A stretch of 64,000 nt of DNA, from positions 3,039,992 to 3,103,991 of the forward strand of contig OZ022261.1 of the NCBI GenBank assembly GCA_963978905.1. Direction: 5' to 3'. This DNA comes from Trichostrongylus colubriformis. Lineage: Eukaryota; Nematoda; Chromadorea; Rhabditida; Trichostrongylidae. This document shows positions 26,501 through 38,342 of the stretch, piece by piece. Each line of letters starts with the position of its first letter. Position 1 is the first letter of the stretch. The translations under genes were made by a program, and so were the position numbers. The notes below the pieces were generated by a model, which made no database searches, was not told the origin of the DNA, and worked only from the letters and a program-made list of their open reading frames with translations.

Positions 26501-29500
26501 TCTTCCCTCATGTGTTCTACCGGATTCAAGTCCAGGGACTGGATTGGCCACTGTGGAAGTGTGACTTTCTAGTGCTGGAAGGCTTCCTTCATCCTCATTG
26601 ATCATTGATGTGTGTTTTGGACAGATACTCGCTATAGAACCCATCCAGCAGGCATGCCTTTCCTTGCCCATTGTAGTATTATCATGTCCCTGTGCCCTTC
26701 CCCCCTGTCATCGTTCCTCTATCTGCAAAATGGGACCCACACCATACAGTGAAAATGCCCCATATACCACCACACCTTCAGCCATGCATGACTGTGAGTT
26801 CCGTGTACTTCGGAATGAATCTTTAGTCTACATGGCGCCTCGCATATCAGATACCATCACTTCCAAACAAACTGAACTTACTTTCATCGGTGAAAAGGAC
26901 TTGCCACAATCCGCTGAGCTGCAGGTGAGATGGCGCCGCGCAGTGACAACTTTGCCTTTTCTAATCTTGGGTGTTATAGACGGTTTCTGGACTGGACGTC
27001 GTCCGTAGATTCACCATTGAGGCCTCTTCCCACAGTCTGATTTTAATGCCATCACTTCCAGAGAACTTAGCGACGATGTTCACAGCCGTGAGAAGGGGAA
27101 CCGCTTTTAGTGGCGAATGATCCGTCTGTCTTGCATGGAAGAAGCAGAGCGGCGTCCTTCCACCCTCTCAGCACTACTAGTAGAACATCCAACCTAACGC
27201 CGTTTCAGGATCAACGATATAGTTTGATGTGGCACCTCCAAGATCCTTGAAGTGGCACTGACCTCCATTTCAAACTTCTTCATTTTCACGGCCGCTTCAA
27301 GCAAATCTTGGGGAACTTCTGCTCTCCTAGCCATTACCATGAGCACACCAGCCATGACACTGACCCAAATGAAGCGTCAAAGATAGGTTTAGGTAGAAAA
27401 AATGCTAAGATATAATAGGCATGGGAAGCAGAAAAAGCTGGAGTCACTACAGAAACCTCTACATAACCACGCATCTTTTACCTTTTCGTAGCACAGAACA
27501 TATCTCATACAAACTACACTCAGGTGCAACATACTAGAACTTCGCTTGAATTAGCTCAGTAGAAAAAAGTTATAACTGAAAAACCACTCGGCCGAGGACT
27601 TTTGAGCGCTACTGTAGATTCTTGCTTCATAAGCGGAAGAACCTGGCGTAGACGGTGGAGGCCGTGAAGGTCGACAGTTGAGCACATGTTAATGATAACA
27701 GCCACCGTCTTTCTGAAGCAAGTTAGGATGCGTCAAAGCTCGCTTACGATGGCTCATCGGCGGGACAGTGTCTTGTCTGCAGGGTTGACCCTTCGAATGC
27801 AATACCGGCCATGTCTTGATGGCAGTGCTTTCGCTCAACAGGTAGGAGGTAAAGGGTTCATCCCCGCTTATGCCAAAGTTTCTGCGCCTTGTGTTTTAGT
27901 TTGTTTTTCAATGAGAGCTTCACCATCAATCTCTGGCGATTCTCTACATTAGCATCTGAAGAACTGTATGTATCCTTTTAATTTAGACTGAACACTTGCA
28001 CCAGTAAAAACACTTTCAACATTGAAAAAAGAGAAAAACTTTCTCCGAACTGCCAGTCTCTAACACCTCCATCAATATCAGAAAAATATCTGAAGATATT
28101 TTTTAAATCCCTGCGCATCACACTTTCTCCGACTACTATTATTCATCGTTGTTGGTAATTCAGCTTGGAATGTGATACTCGTGTTCAGGACCAAATTACT
28201 CCGGGGCTGTTTTCTTTTTTGGAAAATCCGATATTTTGACCCTGGCTTCGGAGAAGTGGGATGGCCACGGATCTGTCACTTATATTGCATTGAAACGAAC
28301 ATCCTAACGAATGTAGGAGGAACCATCGAAGCACATGCAGCAGAGACCTCTATCGTATCAACTGCACGTAACAAGCCCCAGAAAGAACCTACACTAGTTT
28401 TCGGCGAGAGCTACCGACTTCTCCTTCGTTAATGTATTGCCACCTTCCATGGGCATCCCATTTTCCAAAGTCAAAGTCAAATTATCGAATTGGCAAGAAA
28501 ATCGTCTCCCGGAGTAGTTCGGTCACCTAAACATGAACATCTATTCATACTGCGAAATAACACCTGGCTCGCGCGCTACGGATACCGGGACTTAAGCACG
28601 TGGATTACAAAATGCAGTGAATACTGGTAGTATGAGGTAATCTGATACGCAAGAAACAAAGAAAATACCTCCTTAATTGTTTCCTGACGTTGATGGATAT
28701 GAACTGTTGACAGTTGCAGTTTGGAGCAGGTTTTTCTCTTGGTCAAACTTGCAAGTATAAAAATCTAAGGATGGAAGACTTTAGTGTAAAATGAAAGGGT
28801 ACGTATAACTTTGGCAGGAGCTAATACAAAGAAACATCGAAGACTGGAACTGATGCACTTATCGAAGCTAAAATACAAAGTGCAAAAAACATGGCGTGAG
28901 CGTGGAGCAGACACACGACCTCGTGCCTCTGAGTGAAAGCACTACCATAAAGCATAGCGGCTGTGGCTATCAAGGTTAACCCTGTAGACGAGACACTGCC
29001 CGCCGATGAGTCATCGCCAGCAAACTTTGACCCCTCCTAACTCGCTTTGCAATTTTGGTTTTCATATTTAAAATCAGCATTCAAGACTCTATAAATACAC
29101 CTAGGTCTCCTTTCAAAGTTCCATGGGGAGTTAAAACCCTTTTCTGGTTAAAGAAGTGGACAACTCGAAGGTTTATCCATTTCGTTTCGCAAGATATCCC
29201 TGCTCAGTTCCTCTTGTATCCACGCTACGCATCTGCAGCTAGAGAAATGAGCTGTGCCAGTGAAAGACTGTTGACTAAGAGATATACAAAAAGCCAGTCT
29301 GTGAAAATCTGGGGCATCCTCCCCTTCGAAACAATACGCAAAGAATTTGCATGCTGCGGGCTCGAATCAGTAGGGCGTCTACTGCATTTCTCCGGAATTT
29401 ATCTCCCGTTACAGATCGTGTTTCGTTTTTCTTTGATATTTCGCTTTTGCAATCAGTCAACGGTCAATTGATCAATACACAGCCAATAGTTCTGATTCTG

Positions 29501-32500
29501 ACAAAACCAGGATGGAGGTTGGAAGACAAAGTGAACCGCAGAAAGAAGCAGATGGAGCAAACCACTGGGGGAGTTTCCAACTAGCGACGTCAAGCCATCA
29601 CGTTATGTGGGCGCATGTGAACTTGACTGGTCATCGTGCTTGCCGCGAAAGTGACGTCTGTGGCTCCCCCTACGCATTGGCAAATATCTGTTCCTCGTAC
29701 CCACACAAGAAGATTGATATTTATCGAGAAGTAAGGCTTAATTTCGGCCAAACTAATACCCGACGGGTACTTGTCGAAAGTATTAGGTTGTTCGAAAAGC
29801 ATTGAGACAAATTCGTAGGGCAGTGATTCGTCAGTAACTTTTTTACAAATCAATATCATTTACCATAATATTCGCCATTGTGTTCCTTCATATATTACCA
29901 TCTTTGCGGTAGAGATCTGATTCCACTAGCAAAGGACTGCGGAGCCTTCGACTTCAAGAAGTTATTGACAGCTATTTTGACGTCCTCTCGATTGGTGAAT
30001 TTTTTTTTTCAGCAAAAGAGGATTGAAAAGAACGAAATATGTGGAAGTCTATTGGGGCGAGATCTGGTGAGTACGGCGGATGGGGTACAAGTTCGACCTC
30101 CAGCTCTTTAAGCTTACTCTGAGTCCTTTTCGACGTAAATGGCCTGGCGTTATCCATGAGAAGTAGGATTTTGCCTCTCCCACGCCGGCGACTAGGCAGA
30201 ATTTCAGCCACTTTTTTCCAGCTGAATACAGAATCTTTCAAAGTCGACCATAGACCCAGTTGGAACCAGTCCCTAAACACCGGGCCGTTAATATCCCACC
30301 CGAATGAGAGCAACTTCTTCTTGTCATGATCGGGGTGTTTCGACTGCGGTTTCGGCAGTTCGTCGAAGATGACCCAATGTTTTCGGCGCACCGTGTTATC
30401 GTAGACACAATACTTCTCATCCATGGTAACGATGGAGTCAATCCAGGAAAGCGTGCGATGACGGCTGAGCAAAGAAGTGCACACTTCAACACGCTTCTTC
30501 TTATCGCCAGAGCTGAGAGTGTGCGGAAGAACCGAGGCAACTTTGCCACTTTACCTGACACACGAAGAACATCGTGTACCGTGAATTTAGGAGCACCTGA
30601 AGAGGCCGCAAGCTCGCGCACTGTAATGTCAGGTCGTTCCTCACAGATGACAAGTATGCGCTGCTTCTTTCGCGTCGGTGGACGTCCTGAACGACTACAG
30701 TCTTCAAGGCATTTCTCTCCTTCGTCGAACTTGCCGTACCATCTGGAGCACGTCGCTCGAGAAGGTGCTTGATCCTTCATTTCTTCCAGCAAGAGCCGAT
30801 GGGCCTCATCCGCGGATTTGCCGGAACGGTAGTGTAGAAGGAGAGCTACCCTATATAGTGTTTTTTCTCATCCATCTCTGACACGTTTGTGAAAGATGAA
30901 GACAGTATGGATCATATGCCCATGGTGGCGTATACGTACGGGTCTTGAAACACTAAATCTCAGAGGTTTGTCCTCTCACGACTTCGACGTCCAAAGATAC
31001 TTACTACTGAATCTCATCACTGAATTTGTCTCATTACTTCCCGAACAACCTAAAAACTCGGTGTACAGATTGAGTCGACGACTGATTGGCGGGGCGGCAC
31101 CTTGGTCTGTTGATAATGGGGTCATGATGAATGTGGTATTATAAAAACTACAAGAAATACATCAGCAGAGATCAGCCACTGACGAGTGGATGGAATGTGA
31201 TGACACACAACATACATCACATTATGGCAATGATGGTGAGGGGAGAGGCAGGGGTGTGTTGATGTATGCTGCTGGAGAGAGTCGTACTATGTAGTACTCT
31301 GTCGCGAACTTCATTTCAAGGCTATCAAGTGAATTTTTGGTGTAACTGTCACAAGAGTACTTGTACGATCATCTTGCACCTCTGAATGAGTAAAACCGGG
31401 TGAACAGAAAAAATATGAGTACACTGAATACGAAAAGTGGTGCAATCCTACGGATTGTGCACTCACATTAATTTTACTGCAGTTTGTTAATGCTGATGAA
31501 TGAAGAGCCATTACACCTCATATTATGAAATAAAAGCACTAGCTCCTTCAAAAAAACTCGTGCGGCGGCATCGGCTCTTCAAGAAAAAAGTTTTAAATCA
31601 AAAAATACAATTCAATTAATAAGCCAAAATCTATGTGGAAAGACTCAGAACATCTACAAAAAAACTTTTACAAAAACTATTGCAAAAGCATATGAACTAT
31701 ACAAACAAGCTTCCGCCTCACGCCTTTTTACCTCAACAGTAGAAATTATTTTTGAATAGCAGTTTCTTTTTCGAAGTCATTCAGTATCAGATTTGCACTG
31801 CACTGACTTGATGCTGCCATGGTAAAATAATCTTTACCGCCTCAGTAAGATCCACTACGAGTAGTAGTCTAACTGATCTTCGAAAAGAGCAAACTAGAGA
31901 AAAGCGCTGAAGACCAGAAGTTAGCCTATAAGGCTAAAGCACTTCTGAATCCTTTTTTTTTTCGAATATTTTCTAGTACTTTCGAGTAAATCTTGAGGTT
32001 TCACATTGTTTCCTACAAATTTGGATCGACAAGAGGCTCTGGGGCAGAAGGACACTTAAACATGATTGATAATCGAGTAATCTATTTGATGGACTGTTGA
32101 ATAGAATACCAACTTTTGATCTACAAAAATATACTCTGCAAACAAATAAAGGGCTGGAAAATTGCAAAAAAAAAGCAAACAAAAATTCATAAGTCAACGT
32201 ATGACATATATACATATGAAGAAGCAGAGTGAGTGGGCTTCAAGGTGTAGCAATAAAATATACAATGATGCTATTGAGACTCTAGACCCTACATTTTTTA
32301 GTGACGTGATAAAATTACCTGTTCATAAGCCATAAACTTGATTGCAGATTCAGGAGCAATTTTAATAACGTTGATGCCATTTCCTCTCCAGAATGATTTT
32401 ACACCTCCCTCTGCATGTAATAATCGTAAAGAAGAGAGGACACCCAGCTTGTTTGAACGAGAAGAGTGAACCTGAATATGGAAAAGCGCTGAAACCAGAA

Positions 32501-35500
32501 TACAACTGTAAACAAGAAAGAAATCCTCAACTGGTGCAATTATGAACAACGGAATACCTGCATAAACACTTTAAGTCTGTCAAAGGGAGCTGTACAAGTC
32601 CTCGACATGCAACCAGCTATTCCGCCTGCTACTAAATGTCGCCACCAAACACCAGATATAATTTCTTGGTCAGTAAAATCTTCTGGCACTTGACTGTCCT
32701 CGCCTATATCTATCACCTTAAAAGAAGAATGAAACCAGTGTAAAATTAGCATCCCATCACTGTAGAAAAAAAGAATTTTACTAAAGCAGCATGAGAAATA
32801 AAAAGTGTATATTATCGACCGTGCAATATGTTCTGATACCCTTTTCCGAAAGCTCATTCTTTACATATTATTAAAACTGACTTCGCAATGAATAACGACA
32901 AATATTAGCTGTCGTTGTTCACAATAGTTTGCCTATACGAGAACAACACAAACTAAGGCTGGTTCGAAGTGAAGAACGTCAACCGCTTATCGTTAAGTTT
33001 TACCACCGAGATGGTAGGATAGGGTTCCGCACAAAAAGAGTCGTAAAAAGCGATGCCGGTAGGATGCGGTATGAAAACAAAGTTCCTAGCCAAAACAGCC
33101 TTTTATTTCGTTATTCCAGTAGTTTTTTTTTCGTTTCATTATGTTCTCGATGATTTCACAGCATTTTCGGTTCCTTTCTATTTAAAATTTTCAATTCACT
33201 TGGGAAATGCTTTACTTGTTGAGAACAGAGGTTGCAAAACACAGATACCACACCATCACATGCTTAAAAGCAGACAAGAACTAAGCCGCTCTAATCTTCA
33301 CATAAAGAAATTTTTGTATTTATATATTTTTGGATTCTGAATCCCCTTATTTCTCATGGCTGCCAGGGAAGTATCTTACGAAACTCAATAATACAATCTC
33401 CCTAGAAAAGGTAGTACTGCGTACCTTGGAGCTGTGGGACGGAGAACGTCCCAACACGGCCAGTTGTCCTGCAAGATTCTTGGCCATGGTAAGAATCCGT
33501 GAACACGACGAAAAATTCTGTTCGCGCCAAGAGAATTAAGAGCAGGACACTGTATTCATTTACAGGACGCAATTACACAGGTGAGCTGGTGTGCCGAATG
33601 GGTGTGTACCCTACGCTTAGATTTCGCACAGCGGCGGGCGGTGCGCTAGGCGAGGTGAGCGAGCTGAGGGCGCCGTATCCAGTTGGGACCCTAGGTGATT
33701 ACCTCACTTCGAGCGTATGGCACGGCAATCACTTGGGGTCCCATCTAAATGCGAAACACTCAGCTCGCACGTATCGCGTCGCACGCCGCACGGGGTGGTA
33801 CGGAATCCTGACGAAGAGGTAGGCAACCGCACCGTATAGGTAGCGTTCCTATAGTGCTGTAAGTAACTTTTTGTGGCGTACTCTTGCCAAAATGTCATTT
33901 TCCGAAAAAATATGTCAAGACTTACTATATGTTCGATCTACGCAAAAATATATTATTTTCCGAAAAGTGTATCAAAACTTTTCACACGCTCGATCTACGT
34001 AAAATATGTCTGCTATATCATAAGAGCGACAGATAGTTTTATATCTAGACAATCACAGAAAAAACAGCTAACCATGTGAGAGAAATAACCAAAGACGTGC
34101 GCCTAATGATTCGAGGCACACTCTGGCTCGCTGAAAGAACGGTCAAGCAAGACCTTACGAATGACTATCTATCTATCCTTTCTTCTTGCAAACGCAGAAT
34201 GTGTCTTTTAGAGCACATTCCATGATTGCCTTGTTATCTCGAGCAGTAACAAAATTTGTGCGAGAAGGAGTTCCGATGAAAAATAGGAAACCTTCAAGGA
34301 CGGAAAAGATGAGACCTCATGGTAAGATTTTGATGATTTGCTTCGCTAGACTGCTTGTGAAGCATACCTTCAAAAAGACCGGGCGGGGCTAGTGGGCCTA
34401 TGACAAACGATTGCGCATTTAGTTTGCCGAAATTCCACGCACGACGCCTTGCCAAAACGTCGAGTGTGAATTAATTGAATTTCGTTATCACAAACACCTT
34501 CCTTTTTACTCTCCCGCTTACTTTTTCTTTCATGGTTCCACTTGTTTGTTGCTGCTTGTTGTTTCATTTGTTTGACATCACCATGAATAAAATAAAATTC
34601 GCTCCACGCGACATCAAGTGGAAATGGCGTCAGCTTTCCCTGCTTGCCGCCACCAGGCAACTCGGCTGTTGAAGCGTGCAGCTCAAGATGAAGCGTGCCA
34701 GGATCGCAATAGCGTCCCAAAGACGCGTTTTTTAACGCCACTTCGCTACACGTTATCTCTTCTGAGCTCGAGCGTTCGTTTAAAGAGAACAGCGTTTCCA
34801 AACACGCTTTCTTTCCTTGTCCCCTATCGGTGTCTATAAAGTGACAGAAACTGATTATGCAAACAATAACTCACTAGATTATGTCTCCAGAAGTCAACCA
34901 TGTCCTTCACATCAGAACTAGGATATAATAACATAAACTGTTGAAATTCAGAGAGATCTACGGATGAAGATCCGGACCGATCCATTCTGTAAAAAGCAAT
35001 TTGAAAGAAAGGAGAAAGGAACACAGCCCTTTTTATCGTTTTCTCACTCAAATCCCCCTTGATGATACCGAATCACGTCACAGATATTCGCATATGGGAG
35101 AACCGAACTGCCTCCAGATCCATATACTTTACTTCAACCCACTTTCTTAATCTGTGGTTTATTATGGATTTGTGTCGCTGGGATGGATTTCGCAATGCGG
35201 TATGCTGCGTGCAAAATTAAAAACGAAACCTTTCGACGGTATAGTAGGAGGGACGGCTCCGGGGCTTCATGTCATGTAAGGAGCAAACTTCCAATCTTAA
35301 AAATCCGTGCTCCGTGTTCGGTGGGCTAGAGAGGATCTAGGGGGTTGACGCTAGAGAAGATCAAGACGGCAGAAGAAATCACTTTGTAAGGCAGTTTTAC
35401 CTAGAATGAAGTCACCCAGTTGAGCAAGCTCCATGCCAGAGAGGCTCATTACAAGTATGTCTACCACATAGGGTGGGCTTCGACTGCACACGGCGTGTCC

Positions 35501-37823
35501 TTAAGTAATGCGCTATACACATGTTCAATACCCTGGTATTTCACTTATCACTCCTCGACACAGAATTGCTGATCGATTCACTGATACAGATCTGGAATGC
35601 GTGCAAGCACATTCCGTTTGCATAACCTTTCAGTCTGCTACGACTTAGGGCTGTAGATCATTATGTATTACATCGTCATGGCTCGAAAATATTACTCACA
35701 CCCTTTACCATGTTCACCCGTTTCTTTTCACTGTCTCTATGAATAGTTTTCAAGTTTACGAACAAATGTGGTGATCACGGCCAAACGACATGATACCGGG
35801 GTTTATCGCTGTGAGACCACCGGCAAAAGATGGACTCTTCACAAATGATAGCGTCACATTTTCTGACCAATTTACGGGTTTACCAGAACTTTGGTCAAGA
35901 TACGTTTTTGGCAGTGCTTGCTTGTTCGTCCACGACAACTCCACGGAGTAACGCCCAAATACAAAATATCAATCCAAAGGGCCACTTCCACCTATAATTC
36001 TTTCCTAGCAAGCGAGCATGTATATACATTGAGAAAGATTCGTAACCTCAACCACATCCAGCACTGTGGCTTACCTCCGAATAATTGCACAAGATAGAGA
36101 TGCAGGTATACCTCACCTCTCAACAATACTACGTGCTTTATTATCATCAAGAGGTATTCCTTGCTCTTTACAGAAGGCTTTTATTTCTCGCACGTCTACG
36201 GTACCTAAAACACTGAAAATCAATGAAATACTACGTATATAATACGAAAGTAATATGAAATATCAGGAATTTGAACAATTAATTTCCGCTGATAATATTA
36301 ATAAGCACGAACGAATCGTTCAGCACCTCACCGCACAGCTCTGCTGGACGCCCACAGACCGCTACTTGGCCTTCTGAGGAGGAACTCGGGCACTCATGTT
36401 CACACTATGATCGAGACGTATGTTTTCAAAAACAAACGTTTCAAGCAGCTCATATGTTTGACGCAACAATGCCATTCAGAAAGAGATTATGTCAGAATAA
36501 AGAGCTACGGCTAGACGCCAACCTGTTATCATGGTCAGTGATGTGAAAAGCAACGTTAACCACGCATATTTCCACAAATGTACTACTGGATTTACACACT
36601 GCTATCAAAATTTGAAAATGAAAAGAAAAATAGAAGTGCAGTGAGATTGGCGCTGACCGATTCCTTTAAAGTATCATGTACACTAGGCATATTCATATCC
36701 ATTCGCTCAGTATATGCATACATCCCGCCTAGACAGTGACCTACGAGTATTATCCTGTGAAAGAATTGATCTTTCATCCTATGAACAGACCCGTTACCAA
36801 ATAAGAGACTCGCCAGATTAGAGGCGCACCACGCGATATTCAAATTAGTGGCTTACTTTCTTGGGGCGAGTAGGTCCTTAGATAATTGTTCAGGCTGCAC
36901 CTTTGATGCGGCTCCGCGTGCCCCCTCACGGTTTTGTATCTGCTCGAACACAACCAAGTCACGCCCACCCGAACAAATCATACCTAACCTTAAACGAACA
37001 AAAAATCCTAGGTGGCGCTCACGTGAAGAAGATGAGAGAAGACAACTCCATGAAACAGCCATTTTGATGATGAGGGCAGCTTTCACAAATTGGAGATTAG
37101 TTCATCTATGACTAGGTGCGATTTGGTTGGGTAGTTTGCATGTTATGAGGGCAGCGGAAGAACCCTCGCTGCATCGCAGCAGAGATATTGCAGCGGAATA
37201 AGCCAGTGTGTCCCAGCACGAATTCTTACGGTTAGCAGAAACAGGTGTGAAGAAGCCTTGTAGCTGTGGAAGCCCCAGAAAATGTGACTTGAGTGCATTG
37301 AGAAAGTGAAAAGTCTTCTGCATGTACCGCAACTTTTTGGTAATGTATATCACATCTCCTTAGGTTAAACTTGCAGCAAAAAATAAACCTCCGGAAAAAT
37401 TTTGAAAATTTCAAGTTTTGGCTTAGTCTACATCTTCAGATAACGTTAAAATTATCCTGGAAACAGCATACCATCATTGTTTTTATCCAGATCCTGGAAT
37501 ATGGCTTCCAGCCTTTTTTCATGTTCAAGAACATAGTTCACGAACTCTCCAAAGTCCACCTTATCCTCGTTTCGAGGGTTCAACCGTGCCATCAGTTTCT
37601 TGAAACAACTTCATTTGCACAACGTTTCATCATTTGCACATCAAACCTAATATACAGTATAAATGAAAGGAATAAATACTGCGATAAAAACTACCGGGGC
37701 AAGACGTGCGGGAATGTGAGGCATTTCATGCTTAAGAGCTGCAGTTAAATCTCTGATATCCACGGTGCCATCGTTATCCATGTCCAGTCGCTTATAAAGC
37801 TCTCGCAGTCTGAACCCATTCAT
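14513..37823 (-). CDS. Short calcium-binding mitochondrial carrier (SCaMC, SLC25A23/24/25 family), 11 exons, complete
   Basis: Family role: calcium-regulated ATP-Mg/phosphate exchange across the mitochondrial inner membrane. Exons 5' to 3': 37695-37823, 37472-37598, 36117-36204, 34875-34986, 32558-32716, 32319-32471, 21357-21432, 17574-17719, 14806-15016, 14638-14750, 14513-14587. All join in frame with GT-AG borders and give 462 residues; the family is usually about 460-480. EF-hand loops start near D14, N50 (degenerate), D81 and D117. The linker ends in FWRHNL, followed by the carrier core. The three carrier signatures are APFDRLK (about 195-201), YPMEVLK and YPLALVR. The C-terminus reads [13 protein letters not shown] and ends ATMS. 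The ATG at 37823 follows an in-frame stop, and an AG acceptor lies 6 nt upstream, compatible with spliced-leader addition. The closest match I recall is a C. elegans SCaMC protein. The only oddity is intron size. Family assignment is very secure; single exon borders are less so. Confidence 0.93.
15700..15911. repeat. Half copy of the gttgggtcc family next to a 12-base G run
   Basis: taatcgcttcaggactcaag, then gcgcatagctcgcac, then aacgcggtcacgcgat and gtcctaatgacatacaccc match the right half of the family. G12 follows at 15900-15911. Confidence 0.45.
17028..17436. repeat. aaaggcaccgg-family element, copy 4 (inverted interior)
   Basis: Left end ttaaaggcaccag, right end cttccggtg. The interior is the reverse complement of copies 2 and 3 (cagaagaggtcatatgtggc at the left, ttgctgagcacccctacttt at the right). 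It lies in the carrier intron between exons 8 and 9. Open frames on both strands here are repeat-derived. Confidence 0.7.
19215..19450. repeat. Dispersed repeat with a 24-base C run, copy 1
   Basis: Shares with 36829-37085 the order gtggcttact, tccttg, caggc, gaacacaaccaag, accaaaccacacct or similar, acgaacgaaa and gaaatggctgtttcatg or its equivalent. C24 at 19348-19371 sits where the other copy has ordinary sequence. Confidence 0.6.
19626..20245. repeat. Foldback element, about 620 bp, arms about 270 bp
   Basis: Arm 19626-19905 (from aagggaaggacccgaggtcg to cagccaattcgagg) is mirrored by 19975-20245 (cctcgaattggctaaaaaca to cgacctcgggtccttccctt). The spacer is about 70 bp. The arms include the cgaatctgcatttcaaattt block, so mirrored open frames occur on opposite strands. 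Located in the intron between carrier exons 7 and 8. Confidence 0.8.
22500..22860 (+). pseudogene. Relic of a Tc1/mariner-type transposase N-terminal domain
   Basis: The plus strand carries [20 protein letters not shown] followed by RFFQGQTLS, which resembles the second helix-turn-helix block (ISRTTVQRIVKxxLGLxPYKF) of nematode mariner/Tc1 transposases. The preceding text ([11 protein letters not shown], in another frame) fits the first block. After a stop, weak similarity continues with [11 protein letters not shown], near where a TDEKxF box would stand. No terminal repeats were found. It lies in the large carrier intron, opposite to the host gene. Confidence 0.55.
23504..23731. mobile_element. 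Mutator-type foldback element, 228 bp, 9-bp target duplication
   Basis: The direct repeat ctattagtg (23495-23503 and 23732-23740) flanks an element whose ends read gggtgtgggcaggtatgac and, inverted, gggtgtgtgcagatatgac. The interior is a GC-rich foldback. It shares its ends and interior with the copy at 44519-44782. Open frames here are by-products of the GC-rich arms. Confidence 0.85.
25312..25700. repeat. aaaggcaccgg-family element, copy 5
   Basis: Ends tgaaggcactggg and ccggtggctttga. The interior orientation matches copy 4 (cttcagaagaggttatgcgt; cagctaagcacccctacttc). Located in carrier intron 6. Confidence 0.7.
26089..27614 (-). mobile_element. Tc1-like element, 1,526 bp, with TA duplication and about 100-bp inverted repeats
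   Basis: The left end CAGTAGCGACC at 26089 is preceded by TA (26087-26088). The right end at 27614 (CGCTACTG) is followed by TA. Roughly the first 100 bp at each end are imperfect inverted repeats, for example agtatgttg present in both. The element lies in intron 6 of the carrier gene, with its transposase relic on the minus strand, the same strand as the host gene. Confidence 0.88.
26314..27334 (-). pseudogene. Tc1-like transposase relic
   Basis: The reading begins at an ATG at 27334 with [18 protein letters not shown] and a helix-turn-helix-like piece ([11 protein letters not shown]) and stops at 27193. Further down, in shifted frames, are ICPKHTS (compare the usual NxPKHTS) near 26610 and [14 protein letters not shown] near 26490-26530. 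The latter matches the LNPIExLWxELExR block that contains the third catalytic acidic residue. The first catalytic box was not found. Stops and frameshifts show it is dead. Confidence 0.78.
29783..31053 (-). mobile_element. Mariner element, 1,271 bp, inside carrier intron 6
   Basis: The left end ttaggttgttcgaaaag at 29783 is preceded by TA. The right end at 31053 is its inverted repeat (caacctaa) followed by aa, so the TA duplication appears mutated. About 33 bp of terminal inverted repeat is recognisable. Length and terminal sequence fit nematode mariners. It carries the broken transposase described separately. Confidence 0.92.
29895..30875 (-). pseudogene. Mariner transposase, D,D34D, frameshifted
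   Basis: The likely ATG is at 30875, but the frame breaks near the A-rich stretch at 30860-30866. The helix-turn-helix part reads on to [15 protein letters not shown], and a second frameshift lies near 30540. The catalytic part then reads [20 protein letters not shown] and [12 protein letters not shown]. The last two aspartates are separated by 34 residues, the mariner signature, and all three catalytic aspartates remain. A third frameshift sits in the poly-T/A run at 30001-30010. After it the usual C-terminal text ([20 protein letters not shown]) continues in another frame to a stop at 29895. The transposase is inactive. Family identity is secure. Confidence 0.9.
33600..33840. repeat. GC-rich foldback of the gttgggtcc family
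   Basis: cgccgtatccagttgggacc and ggggtcccatctaaatgcga are inverted halves around a short centre, flanked by gcgtgcg/cgcacg-type sequence. Located in carrier intron 4. Confidence 0.55.
34368..34848. repeat. aaaggcaccgg-family element, copy 6
   Basis: Ends tcaaaaagaccggg and cggtgtctataaag. The interior resembles copies 1 and 8 (acgtcgagtgtgaatt, tttgacatcaccatgaat). It ends within about 30 bp of carrier exon 4, inside intron 4. Confidence 0.62.
36829..37085. repeat. Dispersed repeat, copy 2
   Basis: Second copy of the 19215-19450 repeat, in the same orientation, in the carrier intron between exons 2 and 3. It lacks the long C run. Confidence 0.6.
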
Positions 37824-38342
37824 GGTCTTCTAATCCACATTCAACTACCCTATCCAATTATCGCTGTCCCAGACACTGCGACGTGGTCAAAAAACTTGCT
37901 TAAACTTTGCTGATATAGCTTATCTGGTGTGCTCATCACAAATATGACATCCAGTTTTGACGTTGGCCCAATTCGGAACAACAACTTTCTCTCATCATCC
38001 ACTTTTAAAACTGTTATTTAGGGATCGATTGGTGCTGACTTTGATTTTTTGATTAATTTTTTAGCATGGACAGCGTTTGGCTTAAGATGGCACAAGGCTT
38101 GTTCATTAATACTGTGGTAGTGCTAATGTGTCTGGGGCTTCCCGTTGTCTTTTACCTGCTACTATCTTACAATCATCGCCTTGCACATTCAAGCGTATAT
38201 TTTCGCCTAAGCCTTAGTGGATAAGGAAGGATTCCGCCTTAGTAAGGCCTAATCGCAGAAGCAGCGTGATGCCTTCCTGTATATTAACACCGCTGCGGTG
38301 CACTGAATTACGCCAGAGTCTTGAACTGTTCCATATTCATGA

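Noticed and set aside
26598..27008. 136-codon plus-strand open frame
   Set aside because: Antisense to the Tc1-like transposase relic.
29055..29471. 138-codon plus-strand open frame in the carrier intron
   Set aside because: No domain, no splice partner, hydrophobic and low-information text; likely chance.
30326..30772. 148-codon plus-strand open frame
   Set aside because: It is the antisense shadow of the mariner transposase.
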